A stretch of DNA of 64,000 nt. Origin: Streptomyces nymphaeiformis (GTDB lineage Bacteria > Actinomycetota > Actinomycetes > Streptomycetales > Streptomycetaceae). A program made the translations under genes and the position numbers. This document shows positions 48,632-57,740 of this stretch, piece after piece (position 1 is the stretch's first letter; each line of letters starts with the position of its first letter). The stretch covers positions 310,001 through 374,000 of the forward strand of contig NZ_JACHJY010000008.1 of the NCBI RefSeq assembly GCF_014203895.1, written 5' to 3'. Below the pieces are notes generated by a model. That model was not told the origin of the DNA. It saw only the letters and a program-made list of their open reading frames with translations, and ran no database searches.

Positions 48632-49831
48632 GTGACCGGTACCGGCTCCGACCGTTCGCCGCGGGCGCGGCTGCGCGCGCTGCGCCCCGAGTCCTTCGGC
48701 GCGGACCCCACGGGCGAGCGTCTCGCCCGGATCCGCCGCTCGCCGAACTTCGCGGACGGGATCTTCCAGAACCCCGAACCGGCGCGACGCGGCCCCTCCG
48801 GGTCCAGCCTCGAGTTCGCCAAGATCTACTTCGAGAAGGAGGGACGCGCGCGCCGAGCCCCCACCGGCACGATCCCCGTCCATCCCACCACCCTCGCCGA
48901 CCTGGCCAAACCCCCGGCCACCGGTCTTCGGCTGACCTGGATGGGGCACTCCGGCGTCCTCGCGGAGATCGACGGCCACCGGGTCCTCTTCGACCCGGTC
49001 TGGGGCGACCGCTGCTCCCCGTTCCCCTTCGCCGGACCCAAGCGCCTCCACCCGGTGCCCGTACCGCTCGCCGCGCTCGGCCCGGTCGACGTGGTCGTGA
49101 TCTCGCACGACCACTACGACCACCTCGACCTGCCGACGATCAAGGCGCTCGCCGGCACCGACACGGTCTTCGCGGTGCCGCTCGGCGTCGGCGCGCACCT
49201 GGAGCACTGGGGCGTGTCCGCGTCCCGCCTGCGCGAGCTGGACTGGAACGAGTCCACCGAGGTCGGCGAGCTGCGGCTGACGGCGACCCCGGCCCGGCAC
49301 TTCTGCGGCCGGGGCCTGCGGAACACGCAGCACACGCTCTGGGCGTCCTGGGTGGTGCGGGGGCCCGCCCACCGGATCTTCCACAGCGGCGACACGGGCT
49401 ACTTCTCCGGCTTCAAGGACATCGGCGCCGCCCACGGCCCCTTCGACGCCACCATGATCCAGATCGGCGCCTACTCGGAGTTCTGGACGGACATCCACAT
49501 GACCCCCGCCGAGGGGATGCGCTCGCATCTGGACCTCCAGGGCGGTGGTCCCGCCGGCGTCCTGCTGCCGATCCACTGGGGCACCTTCAACCTCGCCCCG
49601 CACCCGTGGGCGGAGCCGGGGGAGTGGACGAAGGACGCGGCCGAGGAGGCCGGCCAGGCGGTGGCGTTCCCCCGGCCGGGCGAGCCCTTCGAGCCCGGGG
49701 GGAAGCTGCCCGGGGAGGCGTGGTGGCAGGCGGTGTCCCATCCGATCGCGCGCCCGTGGCGCCGCCCCCGGAGCGTCGAGGTCGCGGCGGAGACGCACAG
49801 CGACGACCTCGACCTCGCGGGCGAGCGGTGA
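48632..49831 (+). CDS. MBL-fold metallo-hydrolase (NAPE-PLD-like)
   Basis: This 399-residue enzyme has the metallo-beta-lactamase-fold metal site SHDHYDHLD at about residue 164, further ligands at ARHF and FHSGDTGYF, and IHWGTF near 318. The N-terminal region (RPESFGADPTGERLARIRRSPNF, in part) and overall length match N-acyl-phosphatidylethanolamine phospholipase D-like proteins. These hydrolyse phosphodiesters of lipids or related esters. AGGAGG lies six bases before GTG 48632. A terminator follows 38 bases after the stop. Confidence 0.87.
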   Translation: MTGTGSDRSPRARLRALRPESFGADPTGERLARIRRSPNFADGIFQNPEPARRGPSGSSLEFAKIYFEKEGRARRAPTGTIPVHPTTLADLAKPPATGLRLTWMGHSGVLAEIDGHRVLFDPVWGDRCSPFPFAGPKRLHPVPVPLAALGPVDVVVISHDHYDHLDLPTIKALAGTDTVFAVPLGVGAHLEHWGVSASRLRELDWNESTEVGELRLTATPARHFCGRGLRNTQHTLWASWVVRGPAHRIFHSGDTGYFSGFKDIGAAHGPFDATMIQIGAYSEFWTDIHMTPAEGMRSHLDLQGGGPAGVLLPIHWGTFNLAPHPWAEPGEWTKDAAEEAGQAVAFPRPGEPFEPGGKLPGEAWWQAVSHPIARPWRRPRSVEVAAETHSDDLDLAGER

Positions 49832-49868
49832 CGTCGGTCCTGCGCCGACGGCTCACGAGCCGTCCACA

Positions 49869-49902
49869 CGGCCCCGCCCACGCGGCGGGGCCGCTGCGTT
49901 TT
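49869..49902 (+). terminator. intrinsic terminator with T-tract
   Basis: A 10-bp GC stem (49869-49878 with 49884-49893) is followed by CTGCGTTTT after the MBL-fold gene. Confidence 0.8.
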
Positions 49903-50083
49903 GGGATGCGGCAAAGGCGCGTGTGTCCTGATCTCGGGTGAGATGTCTTGCTGATCAGGGCTGTTGGCGGCTCGGCCCCGGCGCCGAGGCCTGGCCCATG
50001 TGCACTCGCACACACGCGAACCCCCTAACCTGGTGCCCGCCACGTGGCGGATTTCGAGCACAGCGACGAACGGGATGTGACAG

Positions 50084-51907
50084 GTGACGGGGGCGAACGG
50101 CGCGGATCTGGTCGGCGAGGTTCTGGGCGGGCGGTACCGCGTGACCGCGACGATCGGCCGCGGTGGCATGGGCGTGGTCGCCCGTGCGGTGGACCAGCTG
50201 CTGAACCGCGAGGTCGCCGTCAAGGTCCTCCGGGCCTACACGGACGCCTCCCCGGCCGAACTGGCCGATCTGCGGGTCCGGATGCAGCGGGAGGCGCAGG
50301 CCGCCGCCCGTATCCGGCACAGCGGCGTGGTCACCGTCCACGACGTGGTCGAGGAGCGGGGACTGCCGGTCATCGTCATGGAGCTGGTCGACGGGCCCTC
50401 CCTCGACGACATGCTGACGGAGCGCGGCTCGCTGGACCCGCGCGAAGCGGCCGCGATCGGCGCCAGGCTGATGGACGCGCTCGACGCGGCACACCGGGCC
50501 GGGGTCCTGCACCGGGACGTCAAGCCCGGAAACGTACTCCTCGAGCGCGGAGGCCGGGTCGTGCTCACCGACTTCGGCATCGCCAGCATGGACACCTCGG
50601 GCGACGAGGCCCTGGCCAAGCTGACCCAGAGCGGTCAGATCGTCGGCTCCCTCGACTATCTGCCGCCGGAGCGCGCACAGGGCCAGGTCCCGGGCGCCGC
50701 ATCCGACATCTGGGCGCTCGGCATGACGCTGTACGCGGCCGTGGAGGGCGCTTTTCCCTTCCGGCGCACGTCGGTGTGGTCCACGCTGGCGGCGATCGTC
50801 GGCGAACCGCTGCCGGAGCCCCGCCGCGCCGGACCGCTCACCCCGGTGCTGCGGGCGCTGATGGCCAAGGACCCGATGCAGCGGCCCGACGCCGCGCAGG
50901 CGCGCGAGATGCTGGAGGCGGTCGCCGGCGGCAGGGCGGTGGACCTCCCGGCCGCACCGACGCCCCCGCCCGCCACTCCGTTCGGCTTCGGCCCCGCCGT
51001 CGCCGCGCCGCCCTCCCAGCCCCTCGCCCAGCCGGGCTTCGGCCCCGCCTTCACCGCACCGCCGGCCCAGCCGACGGCCTCCGCGCAGCCGGCCCCGCCC
51101 ATGGCTTCCGCGCCGCCGGTCCAGCCCATGGCCTCCACCATGCCGGCCGGCGCGTTCGCGGCCCCGCAGCCGGGCATGGTGCCCGGCACGCCCGCCGGCC
51201 AGGACAGCCGTTCCGAGACCCGCGCCACGGCGGTCCGGGCCCGCCGCCGCACCCGCACCATCGTCGCGGTGGCCGCCGCCACCGCGCTCACCTGCGGCGG
51301 AGTCGCCTACGCGCTGATGAACGTGCGCGACGGCGAGGGCGGTACGCCGAACACGGCGCTCCCCGCGCCGAGCACCTCCACCGACCACGGCGTGCCCGGC
51401 GCGGGCCCGACGACCGACGGCCCGACCTCCCCGGGGGACCTGACCTCCAGCGCCCCCGGCGAGCTGGCCGGCACCCCCGGCGAGACGCCGTCCGGCACCC
51501 CCTCGAAGAAGGACGAGGACCGGACGGCGAGTCCCACGTCGGCGCCCGGCGCGGGAGGCGACAAGCCGACCGGGAAGCCGTCGGCCTCCCCGAAGGCGAC
51601 GCCCAGCGCCACGGTGAAGGAGCCCACCCCGGTGTCGACGACGTGCACCGGCTGGGCCCACCAGAACCGCAGCGACGGCTACGGCCGCGCGGCCCAGAAC
51701 ACCCACCTCTACACCGGGCCGTACGCGAAGTGCTCCTACGTGACCGCGATCGCCTCCGGCACGAAGGTCTACTACCACTGCTACGTCACCAACGCCGAGG
51801 CCCACAAGTGGATCTACGCCCGCATCGCGGGAACGGAAACCGAAGGCTGGATCTTCGGCGACAAGTCCACCCTGGACAGCGGCACGCTCGCCCGCTGTCA
51901 GGGCTGA
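50084..51907 (+). CDS. membrane-anchored Ser/Thr protein kinase
   Basis: This 607-residue kinase has the glycine loop GRGGMG (25-30), catalytic K47, HRDVKPGN (H143-R144-D145), DFG (163-165) and GSLDYLPPERA, all intact. A Pro/Ala/Gln-rich juxtamembrane region (about 285-375) leads to one membrane helix (about 391-411). Outside is a long Thr/Ser/Pro-rich stalk and a C-terminal domain of about 90 residues with four cysteines (STTCTGW, KCSYV, YHCYV, ARCQG) in an SH3-like pattern. There are no PASTA repeats. The outer domain probably senses a wall or extracellular ligand. Start is GTG 50084, with only a weak ribosome-binding site. Followed by a conservon on the same strand, but 545 bases away. Confidence 0.92.
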   Translation: MTGANGADLVGEVLGGRYRVTATIGRGGMGVVARAVDQLLNREVAVKVLRAYTDASPAELADLRVRMQREAQAAARIRHSGVVTVHDVVEERGLPVIVMELVDGPSLDDMLTERGSLDPREAAAIGARLMDALDAAHRAGVLHRDVKPGNVLLERGGRVVLTDFGIASMDTSGDEALAKLTQSGQIVGSLDYLPPERAQGQVPGAASDIWALGMTLYAAVEGAFPFRRTSVWSTLAAIVGEPLPEPRRAGPLTPVLRALMAKDPMQRPDAAQAREMLEAVAGGRAVDLPAAPTPPPATPFGFGPAVAAPPSQPLAQPGFGPAFTAPPAQPTASAQPAPPMASAPPVQPMASTMPAGAFAAPQPGMVPGTPAGQDSRSETRATAVRARRRTRTIVAVAAATALTCGGVAYALMNVRDGEGGTPNTALPAPSTSTDHGVPGAGPTTDGPTSPGDLTSSAPGELAGTPGETPSGTPSKKDEDRTASPTSAPGAGGDKPTGKPSASPKATPSATVKEPTPVSTTCTGWAHQNRSDGYGRAAQNTHLYTGPYAKCSYVTAIASGTKVYYHCYVTNAEAHKWIYARIAGTETEGWIFGDKSTLDSGTLARCQG

Positions 51908-52452
51908 ACCGCAACGCGCGGCGGGCGCCCCGCAGATGGCCGGCGAGCCTCCGCTCTCACCGACCGTCACCGAGCGCCCCGGTCCGGCTCCCGGGGCCGT
52001 CGTGGATCCCGGGGCCCGTGTGACGGTAGGGGCGTCCGGCGGAGACGCCGGGGCGGAGGTCGGCGGAGATCGCTCAGCCCGCCGAGGGGGCGGCGCGTGC
52101 GGGGAGCCGTGGCTTCTCCGGGGGATTCCGGTAGGGGGCGATTTCCGCAGATTGCGGGGGTGTGGGGGCGCCTCCGCCCCCTTCCGTTCCCGCTCGCCGG
52201 AGACCCCGCCAGGGCCTGCCGGCGACTTTTGGCCGATCATTCTCGGCCAGTCGTCCTGGGGGTGATACCAGACCGGCCCGGTCTACGGGTAAGTTTGTCA
52301 ACTGCGCACCGCACATGAACGGTTGACGACTACAGTGTGTGGCTGATGATCATCGGTAGGCTCATCGAACGTCTGTAGAACACCTCCCCCGTAGACCCCC
52401 TGCAGAACACCCCCGCAGTACGCCGATTCCTGGGCACGTACCAAGGACACTC
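51908..52452. other. 545-bp intergenic region upstream of conservon
   Basis: No supported gene. An open frame at 51936-52265 has neither a ribosome-binding site nor family-like sequence. A TTGACG at 52323-52328 is a possible -35 element for the conservon promoter, though no strong -10 hexamer lies at the proper spacing. Confidence 0.5.
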
Positions 52453-54471
52453 ATGTCTCAACTTCGCGCACCCGCCTCGCGGTCCGACCGACGCGAGGGC
52501 GGGCGGCACGGCCGGCCAGGCGCCCGCTCCGCCACCGGTACCCACAGCAACCCCCCGGCGCAGACCTCCGCACCGCTTCCCGCCGAAGCCCGCATACGCC
52601 CCCAACTCCTGCGTACCTCCGTGCTTCCCGCCGTCGCGGTGGCCCTCGGCGGCGCGGCGGCCGTCATCTTCACCATCCGCTCCACGGGAGCCAACCCGAG
52701 TGCCGGCCTCTGGGCCGCGCTCACCGGCGCCGCCGCCCTGACCGTCGCCTCCGTGACGGCCGCCGCGCTCGGCGCGGACCGGGCCGCCAAGGCCGTCCTC
52801 GACCGCTGCAACTCCCTGCGCCGCACCAGCGCCCGCGGCCAGAGCGAACTCCGGGTGGTCGTCGAGCAGCTGCGCAGGGGAGAGGGCCCCCCGCCCCGCC
52901 CCGAGCAGCCGGCCACCCCCGTGTCCGGCGACGAATTCGACCTGCTCTCACACGAGTTGACGCGCTCTCACGAGGCCGCCGTGGCCGCCGTCGTACAGGC
53001 GTCCCGGCTCTCCAGCAGCGTCGGAAACGAACAGAAGGTCGAGGTCTTCGTCAACCTCGCCCGGCGCCTGCAGTCCCTGGTCCACCGCGAGATCCAGCTC
53101 CTCGACGAGCTGGAGAACGAGGTCGAGGACCCGGAGCTGCTCAAGGGCCTGTTCCACGTCGACCACCTGGCCACCCGCATCCGCCGCCATGCCGAGAACC
53201 TCGCCGTGCTCGGTGGCGCCATCTCCCGCCGCCAGTGGTCGAACCCGGTCACCATGACCGAGGTGCTGCGCTCCTCCATCGCCGAGGTCGAGCAGTACCC
53301 GCGCGTGAAGCTCGTACCCCCGATCGACGGTACGCTCCGGGGCCATGCCGTGGCCGACGTCATCCACCTCCTCGCCGAACTCGTCGAGAACGCGACGCTG
53401 TTCTCCGCGCCGCACACCACCGTGCTGCTGCGCGCCCAGTACGTCACGGCCGGCCTCGCGATCGAGGTCGAGGACCGGGGCCTCGGCATGCCCGTCACCG
53501 AGCAGAACAAGATGAACGCCCTGCTCGCCGACCCCGACCAGGTCAACGTCGCGCACCTGCTCCAGGACGGCCGCATCGGACTCTTCGTCGTCTCGGCGCT
53601 CGCCCGCCGGCACGGCATCGCCGTGCGCCTCCAGTCCAACATCTACGGCGGTGTCCAGGCCGTCCTCGTCCTCCCGCAGGGCCTCCTCGGCTCCGACCCC
53701 GAGGGCCTCGCGCAGCACGAGCGCCAGACCGCCGCGACCGCCGGCTCCGCGGCGATCCCGCCCGGCCAGGTGCAGATGCAGCCGCAGGCCGTGCCGGAGG
53801 TCGCCGCCCCGGCGACGGCCCCGGCCCCGAGCCACACGCCCACCCCGGCTCCGGCCTCCGTGCCCGGTCAGGCGCCCGCCCCCGTCGCGGCGCAGGCCGC
53901 CGGCCAGGCAGCGGCGCACGGCACGGGTCAGACGGCCGCTCACGGTACGGGCCAGGCCCCGGTGCACGGCACGGGCCACGGCTCCGGCCACGCGCAGGCG
54001 CCCGCGCCGGCCGTCATGAGCGGAGCGGCCGCCGCCGCTCCCGTACCGCAGTCCGTGCCCTCGCCCTCCCCCGAGCGGGCCGCCGCCCGTCACGAGGAGG
54101 CCTCCGTGCCCGGCTCGCACCCCTACCTCCGTACGAACGAGGGGACGAGCGGATACGGGGACACCGGTTCCGCCCCCGCGATACCGGCCCAGTCGTCCGG
54201 CGCCGGCCACGCGGGCCCGCCGGACCACCTGCTCTCGCCGCTCCCCCCGGCCCCCCGTGCCGAGGACGACGGCAGGCCCCTGCTCCCCAAGAGGCGCGCA
54301 CAGGAGCACATCGTCCCGCAGCTGCGGGACGAGCCCGTGGCCCGCAAGACCGAGGAGCACGCCCTGCACGACCCGGGTCTGATGGCCGCGTTCCAGCGCG
54401 GTATCGGCCTCGCCGAATCCCAGCCCGCCCCCCACGAATCGCTGCGTCTTGGCGACGCGCACAAGGAGTAG
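52453..54471 (+). CDS. cvnA: conservon sensor-like histidine kinase CvnA
   Basis: This 672-residue protein has two N-terminal membrane helices (about residues 58-78 and 90-112), a dimerisation region (about 170-260) and a GHKL ATPase domain: LAELVENATLFS (about 305), VEDRGLGMP and GRIGLFVVSALARRHG. The C-terminal 220 residues are Pro/Ala/Gly/Gln rich and carry no clear fold. CvnA proteins are membrane platforms for CvnB, C and D and were shown to regulate development in S. coelicolor. It is the first gene of a tightly packed operon. Which numbered conservon this is cannot be said from sequence alone. Confidence 0.9.
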   Translation: MSQLRAPASRSDRREGGRHGRPGARSATGTHSNPPAQTSAPLPAEARIRPQLLRTSVLPAVAVALGGAAAVIFTIRSTGANPSAGLWAALTGAAALTVASVTAAALGADRAAKAVLDRCNSLRRTSARGQSELRVVVEQLRRGEGPPPRPEQPATPVSGDEFDLLSHELTRSHEAAVAAVVQASRLSSSVGNEQKVEVFVNLARRLQSLVHREIQLLDELENEVEDPELLKGLFHVDHLATRIRRHAENLAVLGGAISRRQWSNPVTMTEVLRSSIAEVEQYPRVKLVPPIDGTLRGHAVADVIHLLAELVENATLFSAPHTTVLLRAQYVTAGLAIEVEDRGLGMPVTEQNKMNALLADPDQVNVAHLLQDGRIGLFVVSALARRHGIAVRLQSNIYGGVQAVLVLPQGLLGSDPEGLAQHERQTAATAGSAAIPPGQVQMQPQAVPEVAAPATAPAPSHTPTPAPASVPGQAPAPVAAQAAGQAAAHGTGQTAAHGTGQAPVHGTGHGSGHAQAPAPAVMSGAAAAAPVPQSVPSPSPERAAARHEEASVPGSHPYLRTNEGTSGYGDTGSAPAIPAQSSGAGHAGPPDHLLSPLPPAPRAEDDGRPLLPKRRAQEHIVPQLRDEPVARKTEEHALHDPGLMAAFQRGIGLAESQPAPHESLRLGDAHKE

Positions 54472-54477
54472 ATCACC

Positions 54478-54912
54478 ATGGCGAGCAATGCGCCGACCGG
54501 CCATTCCTCGGATCTCGACTGGCTGCTCAGTGGGCTGGTCCAGCGGGTCCCCTACACCCGCAACGCCGTCCTGCTCTCCTCCGACGGCCTCGTGAAATCC
54601 GTCCACGGTCTCGACCCCGACGCCGCCGACCACATGGCGGCCCTCGCCTCCGGGCTCTACTCGCTCGGCCGCAGCGCGGGCGCCCGGTTCGGTGACGGCG
54701 GTGAGGTCCGCCAGGTGGTCGTGGAGCTCGACTCCACCCTCCTGTTCGTCTCCACCGCCGGCTCCGGCACGTGCCTGGCCGTCCTCGCCGGGCGCGAGGC
54801 GGACGCCGCCGTCCTCGGCTACGAGATGGCGATGCTCGTCAAGAGCGTCCGGCCGTACCTGGTCACCCCCGCCCGCCAGGCCGCGGGCGCGGTGGGCGGG
54901 CGCGGGCAGTAG
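54478..54912 (+). CDS. cvnB: conservon roadblock/LC7 protein CvnB
   Basis: This 144-residue roadblock/LC7-fold protein has DLDWLLSGLVQRVPYTRNAVLLSSDGL at its start and YEMAMLVKSVRPYLVTPARQ near the end, in the normal family order. Roadblock proteins in conservons bind the partner GTPase CvnD as regulators. It begins seven bases after cvnA and ends three bases before cvnC. Confidence 0.92.
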   Translation: MASNAPTGHSSDLDWLLSGLVQRVPYTRNAVLLSSDGLVKSVHGLDPDAADHMAALASGLYSLGRSAGARFGDGGEVRQVVVELDSTLLFVSTAGSGTCLAVLAGREADAAVLGYEMAMLVKSVRPYLVTPARQAAGAVGGRGQ

Positions 54913-54914
54913 AC

Positions 54915-55286
54915 GTGACGTCCCATCAGGAAGGACCCTGGCTCGACGACGCGGCCGGGCGGCTGATCCGCCCGTACACCGTGAGCGGCGGCCGGACCAA
55001 GCCGACCACCGCCCTGGACCTGCTGTCCCTGGTGATGGCGACCGGCTCGTCTCCGCAGGCGCACATGGGTCCCGAGCACAGCCTGGCCCTCGGGCTGTGC
55101 GACGGGCCCACCTCGGTGGCCGAGATCGCGGCGCACTTACGGCTGCCGGCCGTCGTCACCAAGGTCCTGCTCTCCGACCTCGTGGACTGCGGGGCGATCA
55201 CCGCCCGGGCGCCCCGCTTCCACGCCAACCCAACCGACCGTTCCTTGCTGGAGGCAGTGCTCGATGGCCTACGACAACGGCTCTGA
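54915..55286 (+). CDS. cvnC: conservon DUF742 protein CvnC
   Basis: This 123-residue protein is a DUF742 family member: RLIRPYTVSGGRTKPT near the start, then a winged-helix-like segment (EHSLALGLCDGPTSVAEIAAH, in part) and LVDCGAITARAP. Start GTG 54915 lies three bases after the cvnB stop. Its 3' end overlaps the cvnD start by 23 bases. CvnC is thought to mediate assembly at the membrane with CvnA and CvnD. Confidence 0.92.
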   Translation: MTSHQEGPWLDDAAGRLIRPYTVSGGRTKPTTALDLLSLVMATGSSPQAHMGPEHSLALGLCDGPTSVAEIAAHLRLPAVVTKVLLSDLVDCGAITARAPRFHANPTDRSLLEAVLDGLRQRL

Positions 55287-55887
55287 GCGCCACGACAGTT
55301 TCGCGGCCGACCCCTTCCCCACCGCGCTCAAGATCCTGGTGGCGGGCGGATTCGGCGTCGGCAAGACGACCCTCGTGGGCGCGGTCAGCGAGATCGAACC
55401 GCTGAGCACCGAGGAACTGCTCACCTCGGTCAGCGCGGCCACCGACAGCCTGGAGGGCGTGGAGTCGAAGACCACGACCACCGTCGCCATGGACTTCGGG
55501 CGCATCACGCTCGACGCCCGCCACGTCCTGTACCTCTTCGGCACGCCGGGCCAGGAGCGCTTCTGGTTCATGTGGGACGAGCTCTCCGAGGGTGCGCTCG
55601 GAGCGGTCGTCCTGGCGGACACCCGCAGGCTCCAGGAGTGCTTCTCCGCCGTGGACTTCTTCGAGCGGCGGGGGATCCAGTTCATCGTGGCGGTCAACGA
55701 GTTCGACGGCGCCTACCGTTACGAACCCGACGAGGTACGGGCCGCCCTCGACCTCAAGCCGGAGGTGCCGGTCGTCACCTGCGACGCCCGGATCTCCAGC
55801 TCCGGCATCCGCACCCTGCTGACCCTCGTCCAGCATCTGCTCACCACCATCCCGGACACCGTGCCGAGCTACGGAGCCACGCCATGA
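55264..55887 (+). CDS. cvnD: conservon small GTPase CvnD
   Basis: This 207-residue Ras-like GTPase shows the P-loop GGFGVGKTT (residues 28-36), the switch II region LYLFGTPGQERF, and NEFDGA in place of NKxD for base recognition. CvnD proteins couple nucleotide state to the conservon complex. The ATG lies inside cvnC and its stop overlaps the GAF gene start (ATGA), so all five genes are coupled. Confidence 0.93.
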   Translation: MAYDNGSERHDSFAADPFPTALKILVAGGFGVGKTTLVGAVSEIEPLSTEELLTSVSAATDSLEGVESKTTTTVAMDFGRITLDARHVLYLFGTPGQERFWFMWDELSEGALGAVVLADTRRLQECFSAVDFFERRGIQFIVAVNEFDGAYRYEPDEVRAALDLKPEVPVVTCDARISSSGIRTLLTLVQHLLTTIPDTVPSYGATP

Positions 55888-56453
55888 CCTACGACCCGAC
55901 CGGTCACCTCCTGCTGACCCCCATCGACAAGGACGCGCCCGCCCGCGTGCAGCGGCTGCGCGAACTCGGTCTCGGGGAGCGACCGGACCCGGCGTTCGAC
56001 GACTTCGCCCACCGGCTCGCCGAGGTGACCGGCGCCCCGTTCTCGATGGTGAACTTCATCGACGAGAACCGGCAGTTCTTCGCGGGGCTGCACACCCCCG
56101 AGGGCACCCACTCCGGCAGCGACCTGGGCGCGGCCGCCGCGGGCGGCGGCGTCGGCCGGTTCATGGCGCGCGACCACGGCTACTGCCCGCACGTCGTGGT
56201 GCGGCGCAAGGCGCTCGTCCTGGAGGACGTCTGCGACTACCCGCGCTTCGCGGGGAACCCGGTCGTGGACGAGATCGGCATCCGCTCCTACATGGGGGCG
56301 CCGCTGATCGACCGTACCGGCGTCGCGCTCGGCACCATCTGCGTGGTCGACACCGACGTACGGCCGTGGGGCCGTGCCGGCCTGGAGACGATCAAGGCGA
56401 TGGCGGCGGAGCTCATGGAGCAGATCCACCGCCGCGAGGACGGCGTGTTCTGA
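55884..56453 (+). CDS. GAF domain protein in conservon operon
   Basis: This 189-residue soluble protein has a GAF domain spanning about residues 25-180: VTGAPFSMVNFIDENRQFFAG, DHGYCPHVVVRRKALVLEDV and GIRSYMGAPLIDRTGVALGTICVVD. The retained Cys (YCPHVV) occurs in some small-ligand or redox-sensing GAF proteins. Several conservons carry a cytochrome P450 (cvnE) as fifth gene; here a GAF protein takes that place, and could supply the signal input to the CvnABCD platform. A strong terminator follows. Confidence 0.88.
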   Translation: MTYDPTGHLLLTPIDKDAPARVQRLRELGLGERPDPAFDDFAHRLAEVTGAPFSMVNFIDENRQFFAGLHTPEGTHSGSDLGAAAAGGGVGRFMARDHGYCPHVVVRRKALVLEDVCDYPRFAGNPVVDEIGIRSYMGAPLIDRTGVALGTICVVDTDVRPWGRAGLETIKAMAAELMEQIHRREDGVF

Positions 56454-56471
56454 CCGTCACCGTCCGACGAC

Positions 56472-56517
56472 GGCCGGGAGCCCCGGTACGGCAGCGGCCG
56501 TACCGGGGCTCCCGGCC
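56472..56517. terminator. bidirectional terminator hairpin
   Basis: A perfect 20-bp stem (56472-56491 with 56498-56517) with a 6-base loop sits between the conservon end (56453) and the convergent acyl-CoA dehydrogenase end (56532). Confidence 0.9.
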
Positions 56518-56531
56518 CGTGGGGGTGGGGA

Positions 56532-57740
56532 TCAGGCGTGCACCGGCTCGAGGTCCCGGGTGCGGACCAGCTCGGACAGCCGCTCCGACCAGCTGCCCTT
56601 GTCCTGGCCGAGGGCGACCTCGGCCAGCCGCAGGAGCTGGATGTCGGAGGTGCCGGCGGGGGCGAAGATGTGGTGCGCGTCCCGGAGGTACCGCTCGATG
56701 GCCCGGTCCGTGTAGAGGCCGGCGGCGGCGTGGATCTCCATGGCGTTGCGGCCGGAGTCGATCGCCGACTCGACGTTGACGAGCTTGGCGTTCATCAGCT
56801 CGGTGTCGCAGGAGAGGCCCTGGTCGAGCAGGTGCACGGCGTGGTACGCGGCCAGCCGGGCGGTCATCAGCCGGGACTGCATCTGCCCCAGCTTCAGCTT
56901 CACCGTGGGCAGGTCGTGGAGCGGCTTTCCGTAGCGGATGCGCTCGGAGGCGAAGCGCGTGGTCTCCTCCAGGATCGCCTGGTGGATGCCGAGGGAGACG
57001 GCGGTGAGGTTGGCCCGTCCGTACAGCACGCTGGAGGAGTACGCGACGGCGAGGCCGTCGCCCTCGTCGCCGAGCCGGTTCGCGGCCGGCACCCGGCAGT
57101 TCTCGAAGATCAGCTCGCCGAAGCTGAAGCCGTGCAGACCCATCGCGGGCTGCTGCGGACCGGTCCGGAAGCCCGGGCGATCGGCTTCGACCAGGAAGGC
57201 GGTGAGCCCCTTCGAACCGGGGCCGGTCCTGACCACGACACCGTGCAGATCGCCGACGTGGCTGTTGCCGACGTAGACCTTCTGGCCGTTGAGGACGTAG
57301 TCGTCGCCGTCCCGGACCGCGCTCGCCTCCATGCCGAGGACGTGGCCGCCGGACTCGTACTCGGTGACCGCGATGGTCGGCAGGCACGCGCCGGCGGCGA
57401 TCTCCGGGAGCCAGGTCTTGCGCTGCTCGTCGCTGCCGAAGTGGACGATCTTGGCGGTGCCCAGCTGGGAGGCCTGGACCATGGCGCCCATGGCGCCGCT
57501 GACCCGGGAGAGCTCCTCGATGATGATCGTCTTGGCCAGATGGCCGGCGCCCATGCCGCCGTACTCCTGGCTGATAGTCGCACCCAGCCAGCCCTGCTCG
57601 GCGATCTTGCGGGACAGCTCGTGGTGGACGGTCCGGGACGCCTCCATCTCGGCTATCCGGGGCCGGACCTCACGCTCTGCGAACTCGCGGACCGTCGCCC
57701 TGAGCTCATGATGCCGTCGGCTGCTGAAGTAGCTGTCCAT
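56532..57740 (-). CDS. acyl-CoA dehydrogenase
   Basis: This 402-residue flavoenzyme shows IAEQGWLGATISQEYGG-type N-terminus, AVTEYESGGHV for FAD/acyl binding and RFASERIRYGKPLHDLP near the middle, the standard family signatures. Near the C-terminus, IFAPAGTSDIQLL has Ala where medium-chain enzymes have the catalytic Glu (EGT); isovaleryl-CoA dehydrogenase also lacks it there and uses a Glu on another helix. The substrate is therefore unlikely to be a plain medium-chain acyl-CoA. GAGG lies six bases before ATG 57740. No electron-transfer or CoA-ligase partner is adjacent. Confidence 0.88.
   Translation of the reverse strand: MDSYFSSRRHHELRATVREFAEREVRPRIAEMEASRTVHHELSRKIAEQGWLGATISQEYGGMGAGHLAKTIIIEELSRVSGAMGAMVQASQLGTAKIVHFGSDEQRKTWLPEIAAGACLPTIAVTEYESGGHVLGMEASAVRDGDDYVLNGQKVYVGNSHVGDLHGVVVRTGPGSKGLTAFLVEADRPGFRTGPQQPAMGLHGFSFGELIFENCRVPAANRLGDEGDGLAVAYSSSVLYGRANLTAVSLGIHQAILEETTRFASERIRYGKPLHDLPTVKLKLGQMQSRLMTARLAAYHAVHLLDQGLSCDTELMNAKLVNVESAIDSGRNAMEIHAAAGLYTDRAIERYLRDAHHIFAPAGTSDIQLLRLAEVALGQDKGSWSERLSELVRTRDLEPVHA

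Noticed and set aside
51936..52265. 109-codon open frame upstream of the conservon
   Set aside because: No ribosome-binding site and no recognisable sequence. Composition is that of non-coding GC-rich DNA.
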